64,000 nt of DNA from Grimontia kaedaensis (GTDB lineage Bacteria; Pseudomonadota; Gammaproteobacteria; Enterobacterales; Vibrionaceae). The stretch is from assembly GCF_023746615.1 (NCBI RefSeq), contig NZ_CP082275.1:1860001-1924000 (forward strand), read 5' to 3'. A model generated the notes under the pieces. It was given only the letters and a program-made list of their open reading frames with translations, searched no databases and was not told where the DNA came from. A program made the translations under genes and the position numbers. This document shows positions 31,233 through 40,439 of this stretch, piece by piece; the stretch's first letter is position 1, and each line of letters begins with the position of its first letter.

Positions 31233-31494
31233 AATTCGAGTTTTATTTGGTTGAGAGCAAAATAAATGTGAAATACAGTGACAGCGTAACAGCAGTTTAC
31301 TTTTTAATCAAATTAACTCTGCGTATCTCTTTGATCTTTTCTATTCAGATATCAAAACTGAACCCTTTTGTATCGAGGCTCTATTCACTTCGTTTCTTTA
31401 ACTCCGACAACTGGTTATCTTCGCTACTTTGAAAGAGCGTATTCATTTATACTCATCGGTAATTAATACACTGAAAAAGTTGATACCCAAACGT
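31233..31494. promoter_or_regulatory. Divergent matP-lonB promoter region
   Basis: AT-rich 262-base gap carrying the promoters of both genes. The lonB frame is open from a TTG at 31429, but the residues before the ATG at 31495 do not look conserved. Confidence 0.5.
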
Positions 31495-33177
31495 ATGCAA
31501 GAAGTTTCCTGGCAGTCCGTCGTGCCGCAGTTTTCTCATGTTGAAGCACACATTCATCAATATGCCGCTATCGAAGCGACCTCTCCTTGTGCATTGCAAC
31601 CGAGATTAAAAAGCAGCATTGAACGTCTCGTTCATGAGCATCACTTCCCGCGTCTTCTTCTGGTGACAGCTCCAGATGTTTATGACTACCTGAAATTGCT
31701 CGAGAGCATGACGAAAGCGGCGCTACCGTCAGATGATATGCCAGTGGTCATCGCAGAGAATATCGATGAGGTTCAGCTGTTTGGCGCAGTGTATCCGAAC
31801 AATTCTGATGTGACAACGTCACGAACTGTAAATGGACTCCTTCATCAAGCAAATGGCGGTGTGCTTCTCATTTCTCTTGGCTGCATTCTTGCTCAACCCA
31901 ACGTTTGGAGCCGATTGAAGTCCCTACTTTCAACGAACAAACTGGGCTGGAAAAGCGCAAAACCCGATGTTTACTGCGAACTGCCACCTGCTTCAGAAAT
32001 TTCCGTCAGAGTTATCGTCGTTGGCGATCGCGCATTGATGTCTGACTTTGAAGCTGGCGAGCCTGAATTGCATGGCTTGGCAAGTTACACCGAATTCGAA
32101 CAGGACATGTATCTGACTGAAGAGAACGTTGGTACCTACCTGTCGGTGCTAAAAGGTCATCAACAAGCTTTCGGTATCAAGCCTCTTGATCCAGAAGCCG
32201 CTCAACGTGTGATGCAGGCTGGTGCGAGATATACCGAAGATCAGGAAAGGTTGCCGCTCTGCCCGCTCTGGACGCAAACCTTATTGCGTGAAGCAGACTA
32301 CCAAAGTACTGGCGAGACCATTGTGGCACCAGATGTTGAAGCGGCCATTGAGGCTAAATACTTCAGAGAGTCTTACCTGCCATTGCGCGCGGTTGATGAC
32401 ATTCATAAAGGTCAGGTATTCATTGATACCCGCGGCGAACATATAGGACAGGTCAACGGCCTGACAGTGATTGAAATGCCGGGCCACCCAATGGCTTACG
32501 GCGAGCCCGCTCGTATTTCTTGTGTGGTCCACTTTGGTGACGGCGACATTGCTGACGTTGAGCGTAAAGCAGAGCTCGGTGGTAACATTCACGCCAAAGG
32601 TATGATGATCATGCAGGCGTTCGTTAGCGCTGCGCTGGATTTGGACGAGCCTTTGCCATATTCCGCATCCATAGTGTTTGAGCAGTCTTACTGTGAAGTT
32701 GATGGCGACAGCGCTTCTCTTGCTGAGCTTTGTGCCTTTGTCAGTGCGCTGTCCCAGACCCCCATCAATCAAAGCATTGCCATTACTGGCGCCGTTGACC
32801 AATTCGGTCGCGTGCAGGCCGTTGGCGGCATCAACGAGAAAATCGAAGGCTTCTATCACATCTGTGAGCACCGCGGCCTCAGCGGCGATCAGGGCGTGAT
32901 TTTGCCGAAGACCAATCTCAACGCACTCTGCCTGAGTAAAGATGTGACTGAAGCAATCCGCGACGGTAAATTCCACATCTGGGCAGTAGAACATGTTGAG
33001 GAGGCTTTCCCACTGATCACTGGCCTACGGTTTAGTGGTGATGAAAATGAGGAAGATGGAGTTGAAACTGAGACACTCCTCGGGAAAATCGCCCAACGAA
33101 TAGATGTTTTTCATCACGGTGAGACCCGTCACACATCCTTAATAAATAAGCTTAAACACTGGTTAAACCACAACTGA
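31495..33177 (+). CDS. lonH: Lon-like ATP-independent-type protease (YcbZ/LonH)
   Basis: Start set at ATG 31495 (MQEVSWQSVVPQF) by resemblance to E. coli YcbZ, giving 560 residues; a TTG start at 31429 is possible and the ribosome site is weak. The C-terminal Lon protease domain (about 350-530) has the catalytic Ser in EVDGDSASLAEL and Lys in GGINEKIEGFY. The N-terminal ATPase-like region lacks a clear Walker A, as in this family. matS site 4 (31810) lies inside the gene. It precedes fabA on the same strand. Substrates unknown. Confidence 0.88.
   Translation: MQEVSWQSVVPQFSHVEAHIHQYAAIEATSPCALQPRLKSSIERLVHEHHFPRLLLVTAPDVYDYLKLLESMTKAALPSDDMPVVIAENIDEVQLFGAVYPNNSDVTTSRTVNGLLHQANGGVLLISLGCILAQPNVWSRLKSLLSTNKLGWKSAKPDVYCELPPASEISVRVIVVGDRALMSDFEAGEPELHGLASYTEFEQDMYLTEENVGTYLSVLKGHQQAFGIKPLDPEAAQRVMQAGARYTEDQERLPLCPLWTQTLLREADYQSTGETIVAPDVEAAIEAKYFRESYLPLRAVDDIHKGQVFIDTRGEHIGQVNGLTVIEMPGHPMAYGEPARISCVVHFGDGDIADVERKAELGGNIHAKGMMIMQAFVSAALDLDEPLPYSASIVFEQSYCEVDGDSASLAELCAFVSALSQTPINQSIAITGAVDQFGRVQAVGGINEKIEGFYHICEHRGLSGDQGVILPKTNLNALCLSKDVTEAIRDGKFHIWAVEHVEEAFPLITGLRFSGDENEEDGVETETLLGKIAQRIDVFHHGETRHTSLINKLKHWLNHN
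31810..31822. other. matS site 4 (MatP binding)
   Basis: GTGACAACGTCAC matches GTGACRNYGTCAC exactly, inside the Lon-like protease gene, 580 bases from matP. Confidence 0.85.
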
Positions 33178-33189
33178 TCCGAGTTGTTT

Positions 33190-33207
33190 AGCTTACACGT
33201 GTACGCT
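33190..33207. promoter_or_regulatory. FabR-type operator upstream of fabA
   Basis: AGCTTACACGTGTACGCT is an 18-base palindrome with one mismatched pair, close to the FabR operator in front of E. coli fabA and fabB as I recall it. It lies 34 bases before the fabA ATG. Confidence 0.65.
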
Positions 33208-33240
33208 AATCTGCTCCTAACTTTTTATAGGAGCAGTTTA

Positions 33241-33759
33241 ATGCTAATGAAACGTCACTCTTATGACAGAGACGACCTACTAGCCTCTAGCCAAGGAGAG
33301 CTTTTCGGACCAGGTCGTCCACAGCTACCAGCACCTAACATGCTGATGATGGACCGTATTGCAAACATCACGGACGAAGGTGGTGACCATGGCAAAGGCT
33401 TTATCATCGCTGAACTAGATATCACTCCAGACTTGTGGTTCTTTGACTGCCACTTCCCTGGCGACCCAGTGATGCCTGGTTGTCTTGGTCTTGACGCGAT
33501 GTGGCAACTGGTAGGTTTCTTCCTCGGTTGGTCTGGTGGCGAAGGTAAAGGTCGTGCACTGGGTGTGGGTGAAGTGAAATTCACTGGCCAAATTCTGCCT
33601 ACCGCTAAGAAAGTGACGTATGAAATCCAGATGAAGCGCGTTATCAACCGTAAACTGGTGATGGGCTTGGCTGACGGCCGTGTATTAGTAGATGGTAAAG
33701 AGATCTACGTAGCGAAAGACCTGAAAGTAGGTTTGTTCCAAGACACCTCTTCTTTTTAA
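33241..33759 (+). CDS. fabA: 3-hydroxydecanoyl-ACP dehydratase/isomerase FabA
   Basis: Makes trans-2- and cis-3-decenoyl-ACP, the branch point to unsaturated fatty acids. Start at ATG 33241 (MLMKRHSYDRDDLL) with TAGGAG in front gives 172 residues, equal to E. coli FabA. The catalytic pair is His71 in DCHFPGDPVMPG and Asp85 in LGLDAMWQ. An upstream in-frame extension is rejected. Regulated by a FabR-type palindrome at 33190 and ended by its own terminator. Confidence 0.98.
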   Translation: MLMKRHSYDRDDLLASSQGELFGPGRPQLPAPNMLMMDRIANITDEGGDHGKGFIIAELDITPDLWFFDCHFPGDPVMPGCLGLDAMWQLVGFFLGWSGGEGKGRALGVGEVKFTGQILPTAKKVTYEIQMKRVINRKLVMGLADGRVLVDGKEIYVAKDLKVGLFQDTSSF

Positions 33760-33784
33760 GTAGTCATCGACACGCCAAAGTTCT

Positions 33785-33808
33785 AAACCGCCTCCGGGCG
33801 GTTTTTTT
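33785..33808 (+). terminator. fabA terminator
   Basis: CCGCC-TCCG-GGCGG followed by seven T. Confidence 0.92.
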
Positions 33809-33899
33809 GTTCTCCCTACACTTTTCTTTCCTTTTTCCCTAGCAATAAGCGTTATGTAAGCGCCTCCATTTTGATATAGAGCATTTTGAACCAAAGAAA

Positions 33900-33916
33900 T
33901 AAGTTATAGTGCATTA
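33900..33916. repeat. 17-base direct repeat, copy C
   Basis: TAAGTTATAGTGCATTA, identical to copies A and B; the match with copy B extends one more base. It lies between the convergent terminators of fabA and rmf. Confidence 0.9.
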
Positions 33917-33929
33917 TAGAGTGAACAAA

Positions 33930-33947
33930 AGCCCCGTCTCCGGGGCT
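33930..33947 (-). terminator. rmf terminator
   Basis: GCCCCG-TCTC-CGGGGC, followed on the minus strand by TTTTG. Confidence 0.85.
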
Positions 33948-33975
33948 CATGTATAGTTTGATGTGGGTTAAAAAG

Positions 33976-34146
33976 TTACTTCAGCATCGATACTTTCGTA
34001 TCTCGACCTTCGCGCCAACCTCCTAGCCATTGGCTGCGCGCGTCCATGGCTTGATAGGGACATGTCTCAGAGGATCGACCGTTTACACCAGCTTGGTAGC
34101 CTTTCGCTTGTGCTCGCTCTAAACGATCTCGCTTCTGTCTTTTCAT
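33976..34146 (-). CDS. rmf: Ribosome modulation factor Rmf
   Basis: A 56-residue basic protein that pairs 70S ribosomes into inactive 100S dimers in stationary phase. The reading MKRQKRDRLERAQAKGYQAG and later CPYQ and SQWLGGWREGR are nearly identical to E. coli Rmf. GAGGG lies eight bases before the ATG at 34146. It sits beside fabA in the same relative position as in E. coli and vibrios. Too short for ordinary ORF cut-offs but certain. Confidence 0.97.
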   Translation of the reverse strand: MKRQKRDRLERAQAKGYQAGVNGRSSETCPYQAMDARSQWLGGWREGRDTKVSMLK

Positions 34147-34267
34147 ATGTTCGCCCTCTTATCCTAAGATAGTTGTATCTTTTCAGTGAGGTTTCATTCA
34201 AGTTGATCTTTTATGAACCTCACCAATTAAGATTCACGCATGGTTAATAAATAATCAAGCATCGAGA

Positions 34268-34300
34268 GGCTCATCCAACAAAAATTTGTGAAGATGAGCC
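34268..34300 (-). terminator. Stem-loop after the DUF3466 gene
   Basis: GGCTCATC and GATGAGCC pair around a 17-base loop just after the stop codon. No U-tract, so it may be a weak or rho-dependent end. Confidence 0.5.
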
Positions 34301-34311
34301 AGAAAGTGAAA

Positions 34312-36147
34312 TTACTTTTTACGACGGAAAATTCCGCCTAACGCCAGCAACCCGAGGCCTATAGCACCTATACCACCACCACTACGTTCAATAACATTTT
34401 TTTCCTCTGGACGAGGAGAAATATCACCCGATTGGCGAACCAATTTTACAGCTACCAGCTCTTCGGTTCCGTTACATCTTGCATTGTGCGCTACTGAGCT
34501 GTATCCACCAGCACAGTAGAAAGCTGAAGCGGCAATATCGCCATTTGCTGCAATATCAAACGCTTCGGCGATACGAAACTGGTTAGCATTTCCGGTTGGG
34601 TTGTCATCGTTAGTCAAATCATCCAGACGCCAGCCACGAGTGCTATCAAAATCTGCACTCGGTGTACCGTGAGCATAGATGTAGCCACGCTGACGACGGG
34701 AGCGATCACGTGAATTTTCGATATCAACTTTACCTACAAGCTCGTTATTGTCGTTGATAGCCGCAGCGGTCGCGTTGTACCCGTTAAAGAACAGAGCACT
34801 CTGTGACGTACCCAGAAGCGTGGTGGAACTTCCATCGTTAACGAATACGGTTTCTGCATAAGTACCGTTATTTAGGCGTGCATTCTTTGCCACACCAACA
34901 ATAACGCCGCTACTATTGATATCGGTCGCTTCGGTGTATTGATAAATGATATCTCCGCTCTGACGAATATCGACACCAGGTATCAGCGACATATCCCAGC
35001 AGCGTTTGGTTGTACCTGTGATACAGGTAGCGAAGTCGGCAACTGGTGTATATTTAACAGCCCGTGCATAAAAACCGCTGTCGTTATAAGTATTAAAACC
35101 GACCATGGTTGGAGCACTGTTACTTACAATGGCAGCTGCATTTACACTGGCTTGCGCGGTATCGTCAGTGTTGCCCGTCGCTCCATTAGGAAAATCGGCG
35201 ATAGCAAAAGCATTGACTGCATCAGCCGCACCAGAGCCTGATGCCAACCAAATAGCAGCCTGATTGGCAAATTGGAAGTACTGGCAAGCACGATCGGAGT
35301 AATTCAGGTTCGTTGCACAGCTTGAAAGATTTGCTAGACCAGTGTCTTCAGGAACTTTATTTCCATTACCTACATCAGCCATGTTTGCTACTGATGCTGA
35401 ACCAAAAACAATAGTCTGACTTGCAGCTTCAATTACACCGTTGGCGTTGGTTTGTCCAATCGCTTCTATGACTGTGCTTGAACCTGATGGTGGCAACATT
35501 TCAGCTTCACCGTAAAAGCCTCTGCGTTGAAATGCTCGTGCGTGAATAGCGCCAGAGTTGGTGTAAGGAGCACTTGAAGTACCAACTGCAACGCCGCCAT
35601 CAGTCACTGAGTTAACAACAACATTGGTCGACGCGGGATCTGCACTACCCGGTGGTTCAGTGCCATAAACACCATTACCAAAAGGATTAACAGAGGTTGC
35701 GTTTACTGTGGCGACACTATTGCTGCTGAAACCGTTGCTCCATGCATCAATTTCTTTCTTCAAACCACCTAGGCAATTTTGCGTGCTATCTTGACTATCA
35801 CAAACAGCGCCGGAAGCTTGAACACCGTACCACCTTTCATCAGCCCACTCTTCACAGGTGTTGTAACCCAGAAAATCGCGGCAGTAACGGTAAAGATTGT
35901 CCTGACTGTTAATGAAGTGCTCAACATCTACCATATAAGGCAGTTCTTCCGAGTAATTCAGACCAACCGGACCACTCAAGCCTTCAACAGCAACCTTCGA
36001 CGAATCCGAAGAAATTGCTGTTGTTTGAGAAGAATTACTTGAAGGTGAATCCATCAACTGGACTTGGTAAAGGGCAGCATTTGCTACCGCAGGGATACCA
36101 GCCACCGCAAGTGCGATAGCTGATAGTTTGAATTTGTTGAACTGCAT
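34312..36147 (-). CDS. DUF3466-family exported protein with GlyGly-CTERM signal
   Basis: About 611 residues from ATG 36147, with AAGGA upstream and an overlap with the uup stop (TAATG). It has a signal peptide (1 to about 24, VANA-AL) and a long body with repeated beta-propeller-like motifs (DINSSGVIVGVAKN, AINDNNELVGKVD, DIAANGDIAASAF). The C-terminal GlyGly-CTERM signal runs SGGGIGAIGLGLLALGGIFRRKK-like: glycines, a hydrophobic helix and basic residues. Such tails are processed by rhombosortase, usually after type II secretion (family knowledge). Probable surface protein, role unknown. Confidence 0.85.
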   Translation of the reverse strand: MQFNKFKLSAIALAVAGIPAVANAALYQVQLMDSPSSNSSQTTAISSDSSKVAVEGLSGPVGLNYSEELPYMVDVEHFINSQDNLYRYCRDFLGYNTCEEWADERWYGVQASGAVCDSQDSTQNCLGGLKKEIDAWSNGFSSNSVATVNATSVNPFGNGVYGTEPPGSADPASTNVVVNSVTDGGVAVGTSSAPYTNSGAIHARAFQRRGFYGEAEMLPPSGSSTVIEAIGQTNANGVIEAASQTIVFGSASVANMADVGNGNKVPEDTGLANLSSCATNLNYSDRACQYFQFANQAAIWLASGSGAADAVNAFAIADFPNGATGNTDDTAQASVNAAAIVSNSAPTMVGFNTYNDSGFYARAVKYTPVADFATCITGTTKRCWDMSLIPGVDIRQSGDIIYQYTEATDINSSGVIVGVAKNARLNNGTYAETVFVNDGSSTTLLGTSQSALFFNGYNATAAAINDNNELVGKVDIENSRDRSRRQRGYIYAHGTPSADFDSTRGWRLDDLTNDDNPTGNANQFRIAEAFDIAANGDIAASAFYCAGGYSSVAHNARCNGTEELVAVKLVRQSGDISPRPEEKNVIERSGGGIGAIGLGLLALGGIFRRKK

Positions 36148-38066
36148 TACGATTCCTTTTGCATCTCTTCGAGTTCTTCCCATCTTTCAAAGGCGGTTTC
36201 CAACTCAGCTTCTGCTTCGCTCAAACGCTGCAGGACAGGCTGTGTTTCTTCCGTACTTTTCTGGAAGAACGCAGGATCGTTTACCGATTCCTGTATTTTC
36301 GCGATTTCATTCTCTAGGTTTTCAATAAGCTGTGGAAGCGCTTCAAGCTCTCTTTGCAACTTGTAAGACAATTTTTTGCCTGGCTTATTGTTATTTGCCT
36401 GTTTTTTAGGCAGTTCTTCCTTTGGAGCTTCCTTCGCTTTCGGTTTTTCTAACTCGATGGTCTTTAGGTAGTTATCACGTTGCTGCATCGCATCGTGATA
36501 ACCACCAACAAATTTACGGATGACACCATCGCCTTCGAAAATCCAGCTATGGGTAACGGTATTGTCGACGAACTGACGATCGTGGCTCACCAACAGTAAC
36601 GTACCCTGATAATTGGCAAGCAATTCTTCCAAAAGTTCCAGAGTTTCGATGTCCAAATCGTTGGTTGGTTCATCGAGTACCAAAAGGTTGCAGGGTTTTA
36701 GAAAAATTCGTGCCAACAGAAGCCTGTTTTTCTCACCACCAGACAGCGCTTTTACAGGCGTACGGGCACGGCGTGGGTGGAACAGGAAGTCTTGTAGATA
36801 ACCGAGCACATGTCGCTTACGGCCCCCGACTTCCACTTCCATCTTACCTTCTGCCAGGTTGTCGATAACCGTCTTTTCCGGATCCAGTTTTTCACGGTAC
36901 TGGTCAAAGTAAGCGACCTCCAACTTAGTACCCACATGGAACTTGCCTGAATCTGGCGCGATCTTTTCCAGCATCAGCTTCAAAAGCGTACTCTTACCAC
37001 AGCCATTGGGGCCGATCAGCGCGATACGATCTCCGCGCATCACATTGAAACTGAAATCACCAATGATCTTTTTACCATCCCAGTGGTAGTCGATGTCACT
37101 GGCTTCAAACACAATCTTGCCCGAGCGCACAGCTTCATCCAGTTGAATGTTTGCATTGCCCTGCACTTCTACGCGATCCGCACGCTCTCGACGAAGCTGT
37201 TTCAGAGCGCGCACACGACCTTCATTACGTGTACGACGTGCTTTGATGCCCTGACGAATCCAAGTTTCTTCCTGAGCCAACTTCTTATCGAATTCAGCAT
37301 TCTGCTCTGCTTCTACACGGAGCATCTCTTCTTTGCCTTCTAGGTACTTCTCGTAGTCGCCCGGCCAGGAAGTCAGTTGGCCACGGTCTAAGTCGACAAT
37401 GCGGGTTGCCATAGATCGGATAAATGCACGGTCGTGTGAAATGAAGACGATGGCACCTTTGAAATCTTTCAGGAAGCTTTCCAACCAGATGATGGTCGCC
37501 ACATCCAGGTGGTTGGTTGGCTCATCAAGCAGCAGAACGTCTGGATCACACACCAGCGCGCGAGCCAACGCCGCTTTACGCTGCCAGCCGCCAGAAAGCT
37601 CGGACAGCTTTTTGGTACCATCCAGTTTCAATGCGCCTAATACCGTAGTCAGTTGGTTTTCAAAACGCCACGCACCGGAATGTTCAAGTTGCTCTTGAAC
37701 ACGTGCCAAGCGATTGATGTTCTTCTCGCTTGGGTCATGCTCAATTAAGCCCAGAAGGTCGTGATACTCTTTGAGCTGCGCTCCAACTTCTGCCAACCCT
37801 TCAGCGACATAATCAACAACACTTCCCTCAGCATCACGCGGAGGATCCTGCTCTAGGCGGGAAACTTTCAGATCTTGTTGGCGGTTAATGCTGCCGTCGT
37901 CGAGTTGAACGGTGCCATGAATCACCTTCATTAAGGTCGATTTACCTGCGCCATTACGGCCAACCAAACAAACCCGCTCGCCCTGCTGCAGGACAAACTC
38001 TGCGTGATCCAGCAACGGGTTATCACCATAAGCCAGTTGCGCGTTAGTGATGTTAATCAATGCCAT
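36147..38066 (-). CDS. uup: ABC-F family ATPase Uup
   Basis: A 639-residue cytoplasmic tandem ATPase without membrane parts. Walker A motifs are GRNGAGKST and GPNGCGKST, signatures LSGGWQRK and LSGGEKNR, and both Walker B regions read LLLDEPTNHLD and LVLDEPTNDLD. The C-terminal coiled coil (about 555-635) is the Uup mark among ABC-F proteins. It affects ribosome function and precise excision of transposons. It overlaps the glutaredoxin-like gene by 14 bases and the DUF3466 gene by one base. Confidence 0.96.
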   Translation of the reverse strand: MALINITNAQLAYGDNPLLDHAEFVLQQGERVCLVGRNGAGKSTLMKVIHGTVQLDDGSINRQQDLKVSRLEQDPPRDAEGSVVDYVAEGLAEVGAQLKEYHDLLGLIEHDPSEKNINRLARVQEQLEHSGAWRFENQLTTVLGALKLDGTKKLSELSGGWQRKAALARALVCDPDVLLLDEPTNHLDVATIIWLESFLKDFKGAIVFISHDRAFIRSMATRIVDLDRGQLTSWPGDYEKYLEGKEEMLRVEAEQNAEFDKKLAQEETWIRQGIKARRTRNEGRVRALKQLRRERADRVEVQGNANIQLDEAVRSGKIVFEASDIDYHWDGKKIIGDFSFNVMRGDRIALIGPNGCGKSTLLKLMLEKIAPDSGKFHVGTKLEVAYFDQYREKLDPEKTVIDNLAEGKMEVEVGGRKRHVLGYLQDFLFHPRRARTPVKALSGGEKNRLLLARIFLKPCNLLVLDEPTNDLDIETLELLEELLANYQGTLLLVSHDRQFVDNTVTHSWIFEGDGVIRKFVGGYHDAMQQRDNYLKTIELEKPKAKEAPKEELPKKQANNNKPGKKLSYKLQRELEALPQLIENLENEIAKIQESVNDPAFFQKSTEETQPVLQRLSEAEAELETAFERWEELEEMQKES

Positions 38067-38307
38067 GTTTTACTAACCAAGTGTTTAAAGCTGAAGAATC
38101 GAATGGCCAGCCCAGTTCATCGTCGACTGAGCCGTCATTATTTTGGAGAGAGAGCACCGGAATAGTGACGCCGTAACGCTCAAACAAAGTGTCATCAAAC
38201 GCTATGTCTACAACGCGCAAGGCAGCGGTTTTACCCGCTGCCTGATATAGCGCCAATGCCTCTTCACATAAGTGACACCCTTCCGTGCTGTAGAGGATTA
38301 AGGCCAT
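38053..38307 (-). CDS. Glutaredoxin-like thioredoxin-fold protein
   Basis: An 84-residue protein with redox motif CHLC in LYSTEGCHLCEEALAL and the cis-proline region VTIPVLSL, as in the glutaredoxin-like (DUF836) family. Start at ATG 38307 (AAGGAAGG in front) overlaps the rlmKL stop (TAATG), and its end overlaps uup by 14 bases, so rlmKL, this gene, uup and the DUF3466 gene are one tightly coupled operon. The role is unknown beyond thiol exchange. Confidence 0.9.
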   Translation of the reverse strand: MALILYSTEGCHLCEEALALYQAAGKTAALRVVDIAFDDTLFERYGVTIPVLSLQNNDGSVDDELGWPFDSSALNTWLVKHGID

Positions 38308-40439
38308 TAACCTTCCTTGTGTGTGATAATCCAACAGTTATGAATCTGCTTATTACGCTCAAAATCCATCGGGATTGAGCGGTTTGTGATGTTTTGAGCT
38401 TGTAAGCCTATCTCTGCCAGCGCTTCGACATCCATCTTGAAGTTACGCTTGTTGTTAGAGAAGACAATTTCTCCGCCCTCGCGTAACAGACGCTTAAGCT
38501 CGGTCATAAGTTTGATGTGATCGCGTTGGACATCAAAGGTATCGAGCATACGCTTAGAGTTCGAGAAGGTCGGCGGATCGATAAAAATCAGGTCATATTG
38601 CCCTTTCGCCATCGACAACCATTTCAGGCAGTCAGCTTGCTCGAACATGTGCTGGCGACCTACTTTACCGTTAAGCTTCATGTTGCGCTCGCCCCAGGCA
38701 AGGTAAGTCTTCGACATATCTACCGTGGTGGTAGATCTAGCGCCGCCTACCGCCGCGTGAACGGTCGCTGTGCCGGTGTAAGCAAACAGGTTGAGGAAAT
38801 CTTTGCCTTTCGCTTTTTCACCCAGCATCTTGCGTGTATAGCGGTGATCCAAGAACAGGCCTGTATCCAGGTAATCATAGAGATTCACTTCCAGCGTCAC
38901 ACCGTACTCGTGAACCTTCATAAAGCGCTTGGCTTCACCTAACTTCTCGTATTGGTTGGTACCCTTTTGCTTCTCTCGGGTTTTCAACACCACATTATTG
39001 GCATTGACGCCCGTCACAGCAATTGTGGCGCGAACCATGTCAAGCAGACGACGACGTGCTTTCTCTTCTGGAACGGTTTTAGGTGGCGCATATTCCTGAA
39101 TAACAATGTTGTCGCTGTAACGGTCAATTGCCGCGTTGTACTCAGGCAGGTCTGAATCGTATAGACGATAACATTCAACGCCTTGTTGCTTAGCCCACTT
39201 TTCCAACTTCTTGATATTCTTGCGAAGACGGTTAGTAAACTCAGGCGCCACATCAGCGACCGGTGCAGGCCCACCTTGTGACGTTGTCACTTCACCACGT
39301 GCGGTAATGTGATAAGTCTTCATTACGCAATCAAGCGCGCCATTACGGAGCTTGTAAGTATTGTCTGCTCGCATGCGTAAGCAGCTCAGCAACTCGTCAG
39401 AACCCGAGTAGATGGATGCAATTGAGCCTTTAAACTGGCTCTTCAACTGAACGCCTAACTGGGTGTATAACGCGATAAGGCCCGGCGTAGTGCCCAGACG
39501 CTCACCATATGGAGGGTTACAAATGATGTTGCCCGCTTCGAAGCCTTCTGGACGTGTCAGTTCCGCTGCGTCACCTAACTCAAACTGAATCAGGTCTGCT
39601 ACGCCTGCACGACGGGCATTTGCTTTGGCCGTTTCCAGCACGCGACGATCGTTATCGAAGCCGAAGAATTTACTGTCGCACTTCGCAGGACCTTTCTTCG
39701 ACTTGAAAGTTACCTCCGCGTGTACTTCCATCCACTCTTCACGACTGAATGATTTCAGTGCTTCAAAGCCCCAACGCTTGCGTTTCAGGCCTGGCGCCAC
39801 TTCTGCAGCCATCATCGCCGCTTCAATCAGCAATGTACCGGAACCACACATTGGATCCAGCAAAGGCTTATCAAACGTCCAACCGCTTTTCATAACCAAT
39901 GCTGCAGCGTTGGTTTCACGGAGTGGTGCAGCACCAGATTCTGTGCGATAGCCGCGTTGGTGCAAGCCAGAGCCCACCATATCGATTCCCAGAAGGCCTT
40001 GCTCTTTAGAAAGGCGCATGTGAATGCGCAGATCTGGCTGCTCACGGTCGATGCTAGGACGATCCAAATCCGCTTTCACAAAACGGTCAACAATCGCATC
40101 TTTGACTTTCAAAGCGCCATATTGGCTATTTCGGATTTCTCGGTTTGTACCATTGAAATCAACTGCGATACGTTTTCTCTCGCTGAAATACTGCGGCCAG
40201 TTAATAGCCGAAGCACCCAGATACAGGTCCATGTCGTCACGTACAGCGAATTCACCCAGAACAAGAATGAAACGTGACGCCGTGCGGCTCCATAAACAGC
40301 ACGTGTAAAGAGTTTTCTCATCCGCGCGGAATCGTACACCGGCACTCACAGCTTTCACGCTGCTGGCACCCAGCTTTTCGAGTTCTTCTGCTAACAGGTT
40401 TTCTAAACCGCGGGAGGTAATTGCTAAATATTGATTCAT
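38307..40439 (-). CDS. rlmKL: Bifunctional 23S rRNA methyltransferase RlmKL
   Basis: Methylates G2445 (m2G) and G2069 (m7G) of 23S rRNA. Start at ATG 40439 (MNQYLAITSRGLENLLAEELE) gives 710 residues, like E. coli RlmL; the longer frame to 40493 is dropped. Order: THUMP domain (about 45-155), RlmL-type methylase with GSGTLLIEAA and NPPYGERLG, then RlmK-type methylase with LNLFAYTGTATVHAA and IDPPTFSNSKRM. matS site 5 (39278) lies inside. First gene of the operon to uup. Confidence 0.96.
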   Translation of the reverse strand: MNQYLAITSRGLENLLAEELEKLGASSVKAVSAGVRFRADEKTLYTCCLWSRTASRFILVLGEFAVRDDMDLYLGASAINWPQYFSERKRIAVDFNGTNREIRNSQYGALKVKDAIVDRFVKADLDRPSIDREQPDLRIHMRLSKEQGLLGIDMVGSGLHQRGYRTESGAAPLRETNAAALVMKSGWTFDKPLLDPMCGSGTLLIEAAMMAAEVAPGLKRKRWGFEALKSFSREEWMEVHAEVTFKSKKGPAKCDSKFFGFDNDRRVLETAKANARRAGVADLIQFELGDAAELTRPEGFEAGNIICNPPYGERLGTTPGLIALYTQLGVQLKSQFKGSIASIYSGSDELLSCLRMRADNTYKLRNGALDCVMKTYHITARGEVTTSQGGPAPVADVAPEFTNRLRKNIKKLEKWAKQQGVECYRLYDSDLPEYNAAIDRYSDNIVIQEYAPPKTVPEEKARRRLLDMVRATIAVTGVNANNVVLKTREKQKGTNQYEKLGEAKRFMKVHEYGVTLEVNLYDYLDTGLFLDHRYTRKMLGEKAKGKDFLNLFAYTGTATVHAAVGGARSTTTVDMSKTYLAWGERNMKLNGKVGRQHMFEQADCLKWLSMAKGQYDLIFIDPPTFSNSKRMLDTFDVQRDHIKLMTELKRLLREGGEIVFSNNKRNFKMDVEALAEIGLQAQNITNRSIPMDFERNKQIHNCWIITHKEG
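39278..39290. other. matS site 5 (MatP binding)
   Basis: GTGACGTTGTCAC matches GTGACRNYGTCAC exactly, inside rlmKL. Confidence 0.85.

Noticed and set aside
31271..31283. Near-matS GTGACAGCGTAAC between matP and lonH
   Set aside because: One core mismatch; tempting because of its place at the matP promoter, but not an exact site.
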